Origin: CAZPZZ01 sp964591245
Lineage (GTDB): Bacteria; Acidobacteriota; Vicinamibacteria; Vicinamibacterales; UBA8438
Direction: 5' to 3'
Length of the DNA stretch: 39,903 nt
Assembly (NCBI GenBank): GCA_964591245.1
Contig: CAZPZZ010000025.1
Span: 1 to 39,903, forward strand
Shown: positions 8,904 through 16,851 of the stretch, piece by piece
Numbering within the stretch: position 1 is the first letter of the stretch
Layout: every line of letters begins with the position of its first letter
Made by a program: the position numbers and the translations under genes
The notes under the pieces: model-generated
The model's input: only the letters and a program-made list of their open reading frames with translations
What the model was told of the DNA's origin: nothing
The model's database searches: none

Positions 8904-9860
8904 TTACCGTTCAGGGGGGGCAAGGAGTCGCCTGGCTTCGTCCGCGTGTTCACCGGTGGGAGCGGAACCTAGGTAGCGGGTAAGAGACCGTGTGGCCCCG
9001 TCCGTATCCCCGTTCGAGGCATAGGCGAGTCCCAGCCAGTAATACGCTTCGACCAGTGTCGAGTCGGCCTCAAGTGCCTCCTGGAATTGCCGCATCGCGT
9101 TTTCCGTGTCGCCTGAGTTCCAGAAGCCGATGCCTCGTTGCACGCTTTCCCGGGCGCGGGTTCTGCCCGCGGCGAGGGAATCGATGGCAATTCGATTCGC
9201 TTCTCCTCTGGCGGCGGCAGCTTCCTCGGTACGGCCCTGCCGGTTTAGGGTGTCGGCCAGTCCATAGTAGGCTGCGGCGAAGTTCGATTGGATCCGGAGT
9301 GCCTGCCGGTAGGCCGCCTCGGCGGCCACGAAACGATTCAGGCGGCTGTATGCCACTCCGATGTTGAAGTAGCAATCGACACATGTCGGGGTCAGGCGTA
9401 AGGCGGCTTCGAACTCCTCGATAGCGCTGACATGGTCGCCTCCTCGACTGGCTCGGACACCAGCTGAGAATGCCGAGACGGTCGCTTCGTCGTCACGGAG
9501 AGCGCGGAGCCATGGGGCAGCCGTTCGTCCCGCCTCCAGGACGAAACGCACGTCTACTGAACCGGCGGGATGGATCAAGATCCGAAAGATCTGGCTGCCG
9601 AGTCCGTCTCGTTCGGCGCTGACGCTGTACTGCCCAGGTTGAAGGTCAGATTGTGCGAATTGCCCATCAGGATCCGTGGTGAGTTCGTAGTGCTCGTCGG
9701 TCCTGGCCAGGGATGTCACCGTGATTGTGGCGCCGTCGAGGGGCTCGTTGCTTTCGTTGGAGACCTGACCATACACGGCGCCCGTGACTTGGGCGTGTGC
9801 TCGAGCGGGCCCCAGGAGCCCTCCAATTAGGAGAAGTAGCGGAATCGTGAGCGATCGCAT
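8904..9860 (-). CDS. Exported protein with carboxypeptidase-regulatory-like and TPR domains
   Basis: A 318-residue protein with a cleavable signal peptide (LTIPLLLLIGGLLGPARAHAQ, cut near residue 24). Residues about 27-110 form a carboxypeptidase-regulatory-like beta-sandwich (GQVSNESNEPLDGATITV; DPDGQFAQSDLQPGQYSV). From about residue 140 there are tetratricopeptide repeats, including FNIGVAYSRLNRFVAAEAAY, AAYYGLADTLNRQGRTEEAA and AYYWLGLAYASNGDTDGA. It is therefore a periplasmic or surface scaffold that binds partner proteins. The pairing of these two domains is common in Acidobacteriota. It lies 16 bp after dinG and two bases before yggS, so it is probably part of their operon. No enzymatic role is suggested. 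Confidence 0.8.
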   Translation of the reverse strand: MRSLTIPLLLLIGGLLGPARAHAQVTGAVYGQVSNESNEPLDGATITVTSLARTDEHYELTTDPDGQFAQSDLQPGQYSVSAERDGLGSQIFRILIHPAGSVDVRFVLEAGRTAAPWLRALRDDEATVSAFSAGVRASRGGDHVSAIEEFEAALRLTPTCVDCYFNIGVAYSRLNRFVAAEAAYRQALRIQSNFAAAYYGLADTLNRQGRTEEAAAARGEANRIAIDSLAAGRTRARESVQRGIGFWNSGDTENAMRQFQEALEADSTLVEAYYWLGLAYASNGDTDGATRSLTRYLGSAPTGEHADEARRLLAPPER

Positions 9861-9876
9861 CTTTTCTGTACTGAGT

Positions 9877-11853
9877 CTACATGCCTTTTTCTGCCACGAA
9901 CTGCCGGACGTGGTTGAGATCGCGGACGATGGGTGTCGGTGGCAGGGATGCCAAAAAACGACGGCCGTAGCTTTTGGTCAGCATACGCGGATCGAGAATA
10001 GACAGGACCCCGCGGTCCTGGCGATGTCGGATGAGTCGTCCCAGTCCTTGAAGGAGGCTCAGAATGGCCAGAGGAACTTGATACTCATGGAAGGGACTGT
10101 CTCCGAGCTGAGCGATCGATTCCATGCGCGCTGCCGTAATGGGGTCACTCGGAGGGGCAAATGGTAGTTTGTCGATAATGACGCAGCTCAATGTATCGCC
10201 GGCAACATCTACGCCTTGCCAGAAGCTGGCGGTGGCCAAGAGCACTGCGTGTGGGGTGGCGCGGAAGTTTCGGAGTAAGACCGGGCGTGGACTGGTGCCC
10301 TGCACGAGGAGCGGGTAAGGCAGTGTGGGTGCGAGTAGGCGATGCACTTCGTGCAGGTTTGCATAGCTCGTAAAGAGGAGGAATGCCCGACCCCGAGTGG
10401 CGATCAGGAGCTCGCGGATTTCGGCGGCCGCAGCTCGTGCGAAATCCGGAGCCTTTGGTTCCGGCATCTCTCGAGGGAGGTACAGCACTGTCTGGTCGGA
10501 GTAGTTGAATTCCGATTCCAGTTTGAGCTCTATCGCATCATGCGCTCCCAGTCTGGACCGTTGATAGTCGAACGAGCCGTCGACTGCGAGCGTTGCCGAG
10601 GTGAGAACGGTGGCCTGCATGCGGTCGAGCAGCACCTCGCGGATGATATGTGACACGTCGATTGGCGCGGCACGGAGAACGAGTCCACGCCCCCTGCGCT
10701 CGAGAAAGAACACGAAATGGTGGTCATTGGCATCAAGCAAAAAATCAAGCTGCGTGCCGAGTTCTTTGGCACGTTGTGCTAGCGACCGGAGGTCGTCCGA
10801 GGTACCGGCGATGGAGGCCAAGGCGGCCTGGAGAGCCCGCAGCGTGCTGGCCAGTCTTCGCCCCGGCTCTACCACCGGCTCCAGCGCGGTTGGTGTAAGC
10901 CGGATCCTGTCGGCGCATGGGAGTTCTGCTTGTACGGCACGGAAGAACAGCGTGCCGCGTTGCTCGATATGGTCCAGGGATTGGTGAAGGGCGCTGGAGG
11001 TGTCCTGGCTGTCGTCAAAGGCGTCAACGAATCTGTGACCGTCACCAACGAGTCGCTCGACGCGGAAGGTGCTTAGAGAAACACCAAAGTACTGGGTCGC
11101 GACGTCTTCGAGTTGATGCGCTTCGTCGATGACGGCGTATGCGCAGGATGGAATGACCTCACCATAAGCCGATTGGCGTACGGCAGCGTCAGCGCATAGC
11201 AGATGATGATTCACGATGACGAGGTCAGATTCGGCGGCTTGCTGCCGCATCCGGGTGACGAAGCATTCTTGGTGTTGGGGACAATCAGTGCCGATGCAGT
11301 TATCGGAGCTTGCCGAGATCTCTGTCCACAACGGTAAGTCGTCGGGAAGGTCCTCAATCTCGGACCGATCGCCAGTGACCGTTTCTGCGGCCCATCGGGC
11401 GATCGTGTCAAGGAAGTGCCTGTCGGTCGCGTCTTGGAGGCCGGTGGCCGTACGCTGCGCGTCAAATCGATGCAGGCAGAGGTAGTTGCCTCGCCCTTTC
11501 ATGTAGGTTGCCGTGAAGTTGGCGTCTAGCGCCTCACGGAGGGCCGGCAGATCTTTGTAGAAGATTTGATCCTGTAGTTGTTTGGTGCCGGTAGAGACGA
11601 GTACCCGGTGGCCGCTCATGATGGCGGGAACAAGGTAGGCAAGGGTTTTTCCGGTGCCGGTACCCGCCTCGGCCAGAAGGACGCCACCAGAGTCAAATGT
11701 CTCTGCTGCGGCGATTGCCATCTGGCGCTGACTGTCCCTGGCTTCGAAGGCCGGGAGTGCGGTAGCCAAGGTCCCATCCAGGGCAAAGGCCGCGGCCACG
11801 CGAGCGGGGAGCCCGTCCAGCGTTACGTCGTTGGGATGCGGAAGTTCTTCCAT
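9877..11853 (-). CDS. DinG/YoaA-type XPD-like Fe-S helicase
   Basis: A 658-residue superfamily 2 helicase of the XPD/DinG branch, which unwinds DNA 5' to 3' and can clear D-loops, R-loops and repair intermediates. Walker A is AEAGTGTGKT (61-70) and motif II is DEAH (243-246). Four cysteines spaced as an iron-sulfur cluster site lie between them: Cys126, Cys186, Cys191 and Cys197. C-terminal motifs include FLLFTSYANLHEV, FWQGVDVAGD, IIDKLPFAPPSDP and GRLIRHRQDRGV. There is no exonuclease domain, so it is closer to YoaA/DinG of Gram-negatives than to the Gram-positive nuclease fusion. It follows glyA by 28 bp, apparently in one operon. The symbol is left blank because dinG and yoaA cannot be separated here. 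Confidence 0.92.
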   Translation of the reverse strand: MEELPHPNDVTLDGLPARVAAAFALDGTLATALPAFEARDSQRQMAIAAAETFDSGGVLLAEAGTGTGKTLAYLVPAIMSGHRVLVSTGTKQLQDQIFYKDLPALREALDANFTATYMKGRGNYLCLHRFDAQRTATGLQDATDRHFLDTIARWAAETVTGDRSEIEDLPDDLPLWTEISASSDNCIGTDCPQHQECFVTRMRQQAAESDLVIVNHHLLCADAAVRQSAYGEVIPSCAYAVIDEAHQLEDVATQYFGVSLSTFRVERLVGDGHRFVDAFDDSQDTSSALHQSLDHIEQRGTLFFRAVQAELPCADRIRLTPTALEPVVEPGRRLASTLRALQAALASIAGTSDDLRSLAQRAKELGTQLDFLLDANDHHFVFFLERRGRGLVLRAAPIDVSHIIREVLLDRMQATVLTSATLAVDGSFDYQRSRLGAHDAIELKLESEFNYSDQTVLYLPREMPEPKAPDFARAAAAEIRELLIATRGRAFLLFTSYANLHEVHRLLAPTLPYPLLVQGTSPRPVLLRNFRATPHAVLLATASFWQGVDVAGDTLSCVIIDKLPFAPPSDPITAARMESIAQLGDSPFHEYQVPLAILSLLQGLGRLIRHRQDRGVLSILDPRMLTKSYGRRFLASLPPTPIVRDLNHVRQFVAEKGM

Positions 11854-11881
11854 GAAGCCCTAACGTCAGACCTCGAGGGCG

Positions 11882-13165
11882 TCAGCCACGTGCGTCGGGG
11901 TAGAGTGGAAACCGTTGGCACAGCGCTTCCACCTCTGACCGGACCATCCTGCCGACAGCCTCGTCTTCCGGTGCCGCGAGAGCACGTTCGATGTACCCCG
12001 CAATCAGATCCATCTCGGTTTCCGCCATGCCGCGTGTGGTGATGGCGGGTGTGCCGATGCGGATACCGCTTGCCACCATCGGTGGGTTCTCATCGAACGG
12101 AATCGCGTTCTTGTTGACGGTGATCCCGGCTCTGCCGAGCGCAGCTTCGGCTGTTTTTCCAGTGATGCCTCGAGAGAAGACATCGACGAGGACCAGGTGA
12201 TTGTCGGTACCCCCGCTCACGAGGCGAAATCCAGCGTCCTTGAGCGATGCGCCCAACCGTGCCGCGTTTCGAACGGTTTGTTGTTGGTAGTCCACGAATG
12301 CCGATTCCGACGCTTCTTTGAAGCACACAGCCTTGGCTGCGATGATGTGCATGAGCGGGCCGCCCTGCACGCCGGGAAAGAGTGCTCTGTTAACGGCTTT
12401 TCCATGTTCTTCACGGCAGAGCACGAGGCCGCCTCGTGGGCCACGGAGCGTTTTGTGTGTGGTCGTGGTGACGATATCGGAGTGTGGCACCGGACTCGGG
12501 TGCACGCCGGCTGCGACGAGGCCTGCGATATGGGCCATGTCGGTGACCATTCTTGCACCGACCGCATCTGCGACCCGATGGATGCGTTCGAAGTCGATCG
12601 TGCGCGGGTAGGCACTGGCACCGACCATGATCAGCTTGGGCGTATGCGTGTGGGCTAATTGTTCCAATGCATCGTAGTCGATTCGTTCGTCGTCTCGCCG
12701 TACGCCGTAGCCAACGATGTTGTAGAGCTGACCGGAGAAATTGAGCGGATGCCCGTGGGTCAGATGCCCACCGTGCGCGAGGTCCATCCCGAGGACGGTG
12801 TCGCCTGCTTCGACCAGCGCGAAATAGGCAGCCATATTCGCCTGGGCGCCGGAGTGGGGCTGAACATTTGCGTGTTCAGCGCCGAAGAGCGCTCGGGCAC
12901 GCTCGATGGCCAGCGACTCAGCGACATCGACGTATTCGCAACCGCCGTAGTAGCGACGGCCCGGGTAGCCTTCGGCATACTTGTTCGTCAACACGGAGCC
13001 GGCGGCTTCGAGCACAGCTGCGCTGACAAAGTTTTCCGAGGCGATTAGTTCGAGACCAGTGTTTTGGCGAGTTCTCTCGTCGGTTAGGACGCCGGCAATG
13101 GCTGGGTCGATCTCGGCGAGTTGTCTCTGGCGCATGTTCGCCGCATTTTCGGTCGTGGGGGGCAT
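11882..13165 (-). CDS. glyA: Serine hydroxymethyltransferase
   Basis: A 427-residue fold-type I PLP enzyme that interconverts serine and glycine and loads one-carbon units onto tetrahydrofolate. The PLP lysine is Lys238 in TTTTHKTLRGPRGG. Other signatures are ELIASENF (39-46), NKYAEGYPGRRYYGG (61-75), NVQPHSGAQAN and DMAHIAGLVAAG. Length matches the family (about 415-430). The start ATG has AAAGGA four bases upstream. It is the first gene of the minus-strand run glyA-dinG-TPR-yggS and is divergent from thiC. YggS and GlyA both depend on PLP, and ThiC draws on one-carbon and purine metabolism, so the neighbourhood is metabolically coherent, although that may be chance. Confidence 0.97.
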   Translation of the reverse strand: MPPTTENAANMRQRQLAEIDPAIAGVLTDERTRQNTGLELIASENFVSAAVLEAAGSVLTNKYAEGYPGRRYYGGCEYVDVAESLAIERARALFGAEHANVQPHSGAQANMAAYFALVEAGDTVLGMDLAHGGHLTHGHPLNFSGQLYNIVGYGVRRDDERIDYDALEQLAHTHTPKLIMVGASAYPRTIDFERIHRVADAVGARMVTDMAHIAGLVAAGVHPSPVPHSDIVTTTTHKTLRGPRGGLVLCREEHGKAVNRALFPGVQGGPLMHIIAAKAVCFKEASESAFVDYQQQTVRNAARLGASLKDAGFRLVSGGTDNHLVLVDVFSRGITGKTAEAALGRAGITVNKNAIPFDENPPMVASGIRIGTPAITTRGMAETEMDLIAGYIERALAAPEDEAVGRMVRSEVEALCQRFPLYPDARG

Positions 13166-13270
13166 GAAGTCCTTTCAGCTACGGGCGTGGAGCGAACGGC
13201 GTCTGGGTGGCAGACAGCGTGGCATAGTCAACAATTCCTAGTATAGCTGCGTTCGGAGGATGCGAGAGAT

Positions 13271-13294
13271 TTGCTCACGTCTGCGTGCTATAGT
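13271..13294 (+). promoter_or_regulatory. Candidate thiC promoter giving a leaderless message
   Basis: TATAGT at 13289-13294 ends seven bases before the thiC ATG at 13302, which places the expected transcription start at or next to the start codon. TTGCTC lies at 13271-13276 with a 12-base spacer, the same geometry as the TTGACG/TATAAT pair before lepA. No Shine-Dalgarno is seen at this ATG. I looked for a TPP riboswitch in the 136-bp glyA-thiC gap and found neither the CUGAGA box nor the ACCUGAUC-type core. Confidence 0.4.
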
Positions 13295-13301
13295 GCGAAT
13301 A

Positions 13302-15023
13302 ATGGCCGAAAAGATCGCTACTTCATCGTCGCTGGCGGACCGTTTCGCTGACGCGTTTCCCGGTTCGCGAAAGGTATGGATCGATAGCGACCGAGTTCGG
13401 GTCCCGATGCGGGAAATTGCCTTGTCCGAGGGGGAGGCGCCGTTACGCGTCTACGATACAAGTGGTCCCCATGACTGCGACGTCCGGCAGGGGCTACCCT
13501 CGTTGCGAGACGCCTGGATTACCGGACGCGGCGGAGTTGTCTCGCAACCCCGTGTCAGCAGGTCTAATGCCGATGGACTTCCGGGGGCTGACTGGGTGCC
13601 TCGACGAGGTTCGGGCGGAATCACTCAGCTCTATCATGCTCGCCGTGGCACTGTGACGGAAGAGATGGAGTTTGTCGCGTTGCGGGAGGGGTTTGATCCC
13701 GATTTCGTGCGACAGGAGGTTGCGCGTGGGCGCGCAATCATTCCCGCTAACATCAATCATCCTGAACTCGAGCCGATGGCGATCGGGCGCAACCTGCTTG
13801 TCAAGATCAATGCGAATATCGGCAACTCTGCGGTGTCCTCGTCGATCGAGGAAGAAGTCGAGAAGCTGCGTTGGGCGACATTGTGGGGAGCCGATACGGT
13901 CATGGATTTGTCGACCGGTCCGAATATTCACGAAACCCGTGAATGGATACTCCGCAACTCGCCGGTGCCGATTGGGACGGTGCCTGTGTACCAGGCCCTA
14001 GAAAAGGTCGATGGGCGGCCAGAGGAGCTGACCTGGGAGTTGTATCGAGACACGTTGATCGAACAGGCCGAGCAGGGCGTGGACTATTTCACGGTTCATG
14101 CAGGTGTGTTATTGCGCTACATCCCCATGACGGCGCGTCGGATCACGGGCATCGTCTCCCGAGGTGGTTCGATCATGGCGAAATGGTGCCTGGCTCACCA
14201 CGAAGAGAACTTCGCGTACACACACTTTGAGGAAATTTGCGAGATCATGCGGGCCTACGACGTCTCGTTCTCCCTGGGGGACGGTTTGCGCCCGGGGTCG
14301 ATTGCTGATGCGAATGACGAGGCACAGTTTGCAGAACTACGCACCCAAGGTGAGTTGACGCGGATCGCGTGGGATCATGATGTCCAGGTCATGAATGAAG
14401 GGCCTGGACATGTGCCGATCCATCTGATCAAGGAGAACATGGAGCATCAGCTTGATTGGTGCGACGAGGCACCGTTCTATACGCTTGGGCCTCTGACGAC
14501 AGATGTGGCTCCGGGGTACGACCACATCACCTCAGCGATCGGGGCTGCGGTGATCGGTTGGTACGGCACGTCGATGCTGTGTTACGTGACTCCGAAGGAG
14601 CATCTGGGACTCCCCAATCGTGACGATGTGAAGGCAGGTGTGATTGCCTACAAGATTGCCGCGCATGCGGCCGATCTGGGCAAGGGACATCCACGGGCTC
14701 AGGCCTGGGACGACGCGCTCTCGAAGGCACGATTCGATTTTCGCTGGGAGGATCAGTTCAACCTGGCTCTGGACCCGCAGACTGCTCGCGCGTACCACGA
14801 CGAGACGCTACCGTCAGAGGGAGCCAAAGTCGCCCATTTTTGTTCGATGTGCGGCCCCAAATTCTGCAGTATGGAATTGACCCAACAGGTTCGCGATTAT
14901 GCCGCTGCGAAGGGCCTTGATGATGGAGAAGCCTTGAGCGCCGGGATGCAGGACAAGTCGAAAGAGTTCAGGCGCGAACGAGAAATCTACGTCAAAGATG
15001 ATGCGGTCAAGCCATCGGCCTAG
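13302..15023 (+). CDS. thiC: Phosphomethylpyrimidine synthase ThiC
   Basis: A 573-residue radical SAM enzyme that turns the purine intermediate AIR into the HMP-phosphate moiety of thiamine. The C-terminal cluster motif CSMCGPKFC (about 513-521, CX2CX4C) binds the 4Fe-4S cluster. Other signatures are YDTSGP near the N-terminus, NANIGNSAVSSSIEEEVEK, GADTVMDLSTG, SRGGSIMAKWC, SLGDGLRPGS and NEGPGHVP. I prefer ATG 13302; the frame opens at ATG 13260, but there GGAGG abuts the start codon with no spacing and the extra residues are unlike the family. No other thi gene is in the window and no TPP riboswitch was found, so regulation may differ from the usual. It runs convergently into the exported unknown gene with seven bases between stops. 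Confidence 0.96.
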   Translation: MAEKIATSSSLADRFADAFPGSRKVWIDSDRVRVPMREIALSEGEAPLRVYDTSGPHDCDVRQGLPSLRDAWITGRGGVVSQPRVSRSNADGLPGADWVPRRGSGGITQLYHARRGTVTEEMEFVALREGFDPDFVRQEVARGRAIIPANINHPELEPMAIGRNLLVKINANIGNSAVSSSIEEEVEKLRWATLWGADTVMDLSTGPNIHETREWILRNSPVPIGTVPVYQALEKVDGRPEELTWELYRDTLIEQAEQGVDYFTVHAGVLLRYIPMTARRITGIVSRGGSIMAKWCLAHHEENFAYTHFEEICEIMRAYDVSFSLGDGLRPGSIADANDEAQFAELRTQGELTRIAWDHDVQVMNEGPGHVPIHLIKENMEHQLDWCDEAPFYTLGPLTTDVAPGYDHITSAIGAAVIGWYGTSMLCYVTPKEHLGLPNRDDVKAGVIAYKIAAHAADLGKGHPRAQAWDDALSKARFDFRWEDQFNLALDPQTARAYHDETLPSEGAKVAHFCSMCGPKFCSMELTQQVRDYAAAKGLDDGEALSAGMQDKSKEFRREREIYVKDDAVKPSA

Positions 15024-15030
15024 ACGCAGT

Positions 15031-15624
15031 TCATCGCTGGCGCTCCCGTTGCGGAGCTGGAACTATCTGGATAATCGTTCTGAATCGTGGAGGGGAACTA
15101 CCCGTTGGGTTCAGATACCCTTCCGACCCATCCCATGTGTAGTCCTTGATCGTGACACTCGGAGGGAAGGCCATTTCCCGTTCCCGAAACCGTCCGACTT
15201 CGAAGATGTGAGTTGCTGGCGCGTCGAAGACGCGATCTCCTCGTTCGTCGAGGATGACCCGGTAGTAACCGACCATTTCTTCGAAATCTGAATTCGTTCC
15301 GTAGAGATAGTACCGCTGTCCACGGCCGGCATCGTATGACGTGAGGAATTGGGCCGTCGGGTAAATGGGAAAACCGAGTGTCGCCTCTGTGGGTGTTGTC
15401 TCCGAGGAGACTGCTGCAGATGCCGATGATTGCGTTTGCGATGTGGCTGTCGGATTCTCCACAGGCGGCTCCGGATTGCTGGAGGTGTCTCCGGGGCGAG
15501 GGAACGGCCGTGGAACCGGTTGTTGCCATTCCGGGCTCGCGACGACATGAGAGGTGAAGCACGGGAGCGCGAGGAATGCCGCCAGACAGCCAGTAACGAC
15601 AGCACGGATAGCCATACGCGCCAT
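15031..15624 (-). CDS. Exported protein of unknown function
   Basis: A protein of about 197 residues that I cannot name. It begins with a signal peptide (MAIRAVVTGCLAAFLALPCF, probably cut near the VVAS segment), followed by a Pro/Ser/Thr-rich linker of about 50 residues (PVPRPFPRPGDTSSNPEPP), then a folded domain starting LGFPIYPTAQFLTSYDAG. That domain contains RGQRYYLYGTNSDFEEMVGYY, DERGDRVFDAPATHIFEVG and FPPSVTIKDYTWDGSEGY, and ends near FRTIIQIVP. The pattern suggests a periplasmic alpha-beta domain. ATG 15624 or ATG 15615 may be the start; the frame opens at a TTG at 15651. It is divergent from the M20 peptidase gene, 47 bp apart. Confidence 0.7.
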   Translation of the reverse strand: MARMAIRAVVTGCLAAFLALPCFTSHVVASPEWQQPVPRPFPRPGDTSSNPEPPVENPTATSQTQSSASAAVSSETTPTEATLGFPIYPTAQFLTSYDAGRGQRYYLYGTNSDFEEMVGYYRVILDERGDRVFDAPATHIFEVGRFREREMAFPPSVTIKDYTWDGSEGYLNPTGSSPPRFRTIIQIVPAPQRERQR

Positions 15625-15631
15625 TATGCGG

Positions 15632-15657
15632 GTGCGATCAGTCGCACGCAAGCGTGC
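15632..15657. promoter_or_regulatory. Two overlapping, mutually exclusive inverted repeats in a divergent intergenic region
   Basis: GTGCGA-TCAG-TCGCAC (15632-15647) is a perfect six-base inverted repeat with a four-base loop. GCACGC-AA-GCGTGC (15644-15657) is a second perfect one. They share GCAC (15644-15647), so only one hairpin can form at a time. They fill most of the 47-bp gap between the exported unknown gene (minus) and the M20 peptidase (plus), just before the latter's GGAGAG ribosome-binding site. They could be a repressor operator or an RNA switch; neither is shown. Confidence 0.45.
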
Positions 15658-15671
15658 CGGAGAGTAGCGCC

Positions 15672-16844
15672 ATGAGTTTGAGGTCAGATACCGTCAGGGC
15701 GGGAACCGCGCAAGATCTACTTCGGTTTTGCGAGAGTGAACGGGACTGGGCATTGGAGACGGTGTTGTCGCTGGCGCGTATTGAATCACCGACGCTCGAC
15801 AAGGCAGCCGTTGACCGGTGTGGTCACGAGCTCGTGCAGCAGATGGAGGCGATAGGCGGCCGTGTTTCGAGATTGGAACAGCGGAAGTCAGGTGATCACC
15901 TGCGCGCAGAATTTGGCGCCGGCGAGAAGCAGGTTTTGGTCGTTGGACATTTCGATACGGTATGGCCGGTCGGCCAGATCGGGCGGATGCCGGTAGAGCT
16001 GAGGGATGGCTGTCTTTTCGGTCCTGGTGTCTTCGACATGAAGGGGGGCATCGCGATTGGCCTGCTGGCCGCCCGGGCGCTGAGTGAGGTGACTGACCAC
16101 AGGGGGCGTCTGATCATGCTGTGGACCTCAGACGAGGAATGTGGCAGCGTCACATCGCGTGCGTTGATAGAAGATGAAGCGCGTCGGAGCGAAGCAGCAT
16201 TCGTGCTTGAGCCGGCTTTGGATAGTGGGGCAGTTAAGACTCGGCGCAAGGGGTGCGGCGAGTTTCAACTCTCGGTCAAGGGGGTTGCGGCCCATGCCGG
16301 AATTGAGCCGGACAAGGGAGCCAGCGCGGTGCATGAATTGGCAGCACAGATCGTCGATCTTCAGCGCGTGGGTACATTGTCACCCGGTATTTCTGTCAAT
16401 GTCGGAGTGATCACTGGTGGGACACGTCCGAATGTGGTTGCTGAGGAGGCGGCAGCTACTATTGACGTCCGGGTGTCGACCGCCGAGGAAGCGCGGAAAG
16501 TTGTGGCGGCGGTGCGCGAGCGAGTGCCTACGATTGCGGGAACGGAAATTCTGGTCGATGGGGGGATCAATCGGCCGCCATTGGAACGAACGGACGGGGT
16601 GGCCCGCCTGTACGAGCGAGCGAGCGTGATTGCAGCAGGGCTTGGTCGAACACTGGCAGAAGGTGGCACCGGCGGCGGATCTGATGGTAACTTTACTTCA
16701 GCGGTTGGTACTCCAACGCTTGATGGACTCGGTGCCGTTGGGGCTGGGGCGCACGCCGTGCATGAACACATCGAAGTTGAGTGCCTCGCCTGGCGGGGCG
16801 CTTTGCTCGCGGCGCTGGTCGCGGACACATTGGCTGGAGACTGA
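15672..16844 (+). CDS. M20-family metallopeptidase, carboxypeptidase G2-like
   Basis: A 390-residue di-zinc peptidase of the ArgE/DapE/CPG2 family, which cleaves an amide bond to release a C-terminal amino acid or an acyl group. The metal site is visible: His93 and Asp95 in VGHFDTVWP, bridging Asp122 in GVFDMKGG, Glu155 (base) and Glu156 in TSDEECGS, Glu180 in FVLEPA and His about 361 in GAGAHAVHE. The dimerisation (lid) domain lies between, with KGVAAHAGIEPDKGASA. I start it at ATG 15672 with GGAGAG seven bases upstream; a GTG at 15654 is in frame. The stop is seven bases before htpX, so the two genes are probably cotranscribed. There is no signal peptide, and the substrate is unknown. Confidence 0.9.
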   Translation: MSLRSDTVRAGTAQDLLRFCESERDWALETVLSLARIESPTLDKAAVDRCGHELVQQMEAIGGRVSRLEQRKSGDHLRAEFGAGEKQVLVVGHFDTVWPVGQIGRMPVELRDGCLFGPGVFDMKGGIAIGLLAARALSEVTDHRGRLIMLWTSDEECGSVTSRALIEDEARRSEAAFVLEPALDSGAVKTRRKGCGEFQLSVKGVAAHAGIEPDKGASAVHELAAQIVDLQRVGTLSPGISVNVGVITGGTRPNVVAEEAAATIDVRVSTAEEARKVVAAVRERVPTIAGTEILVDGGINRPPLERTDGVARLYERASVIAAGLGRTLAEGGTGGGSDGNFTSAVGTPTLDGLGAVGAGAHAVHEHIEVECLAWRGALLAALVADTLAGD

Positions 16845-16851
16845 GAGCGGA

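Noticed and set aside
13166..13301. TPP riboswitch before thiC
   Set aside because: The gap is only 136 bp and lacks the conserved TPP-element boxes.
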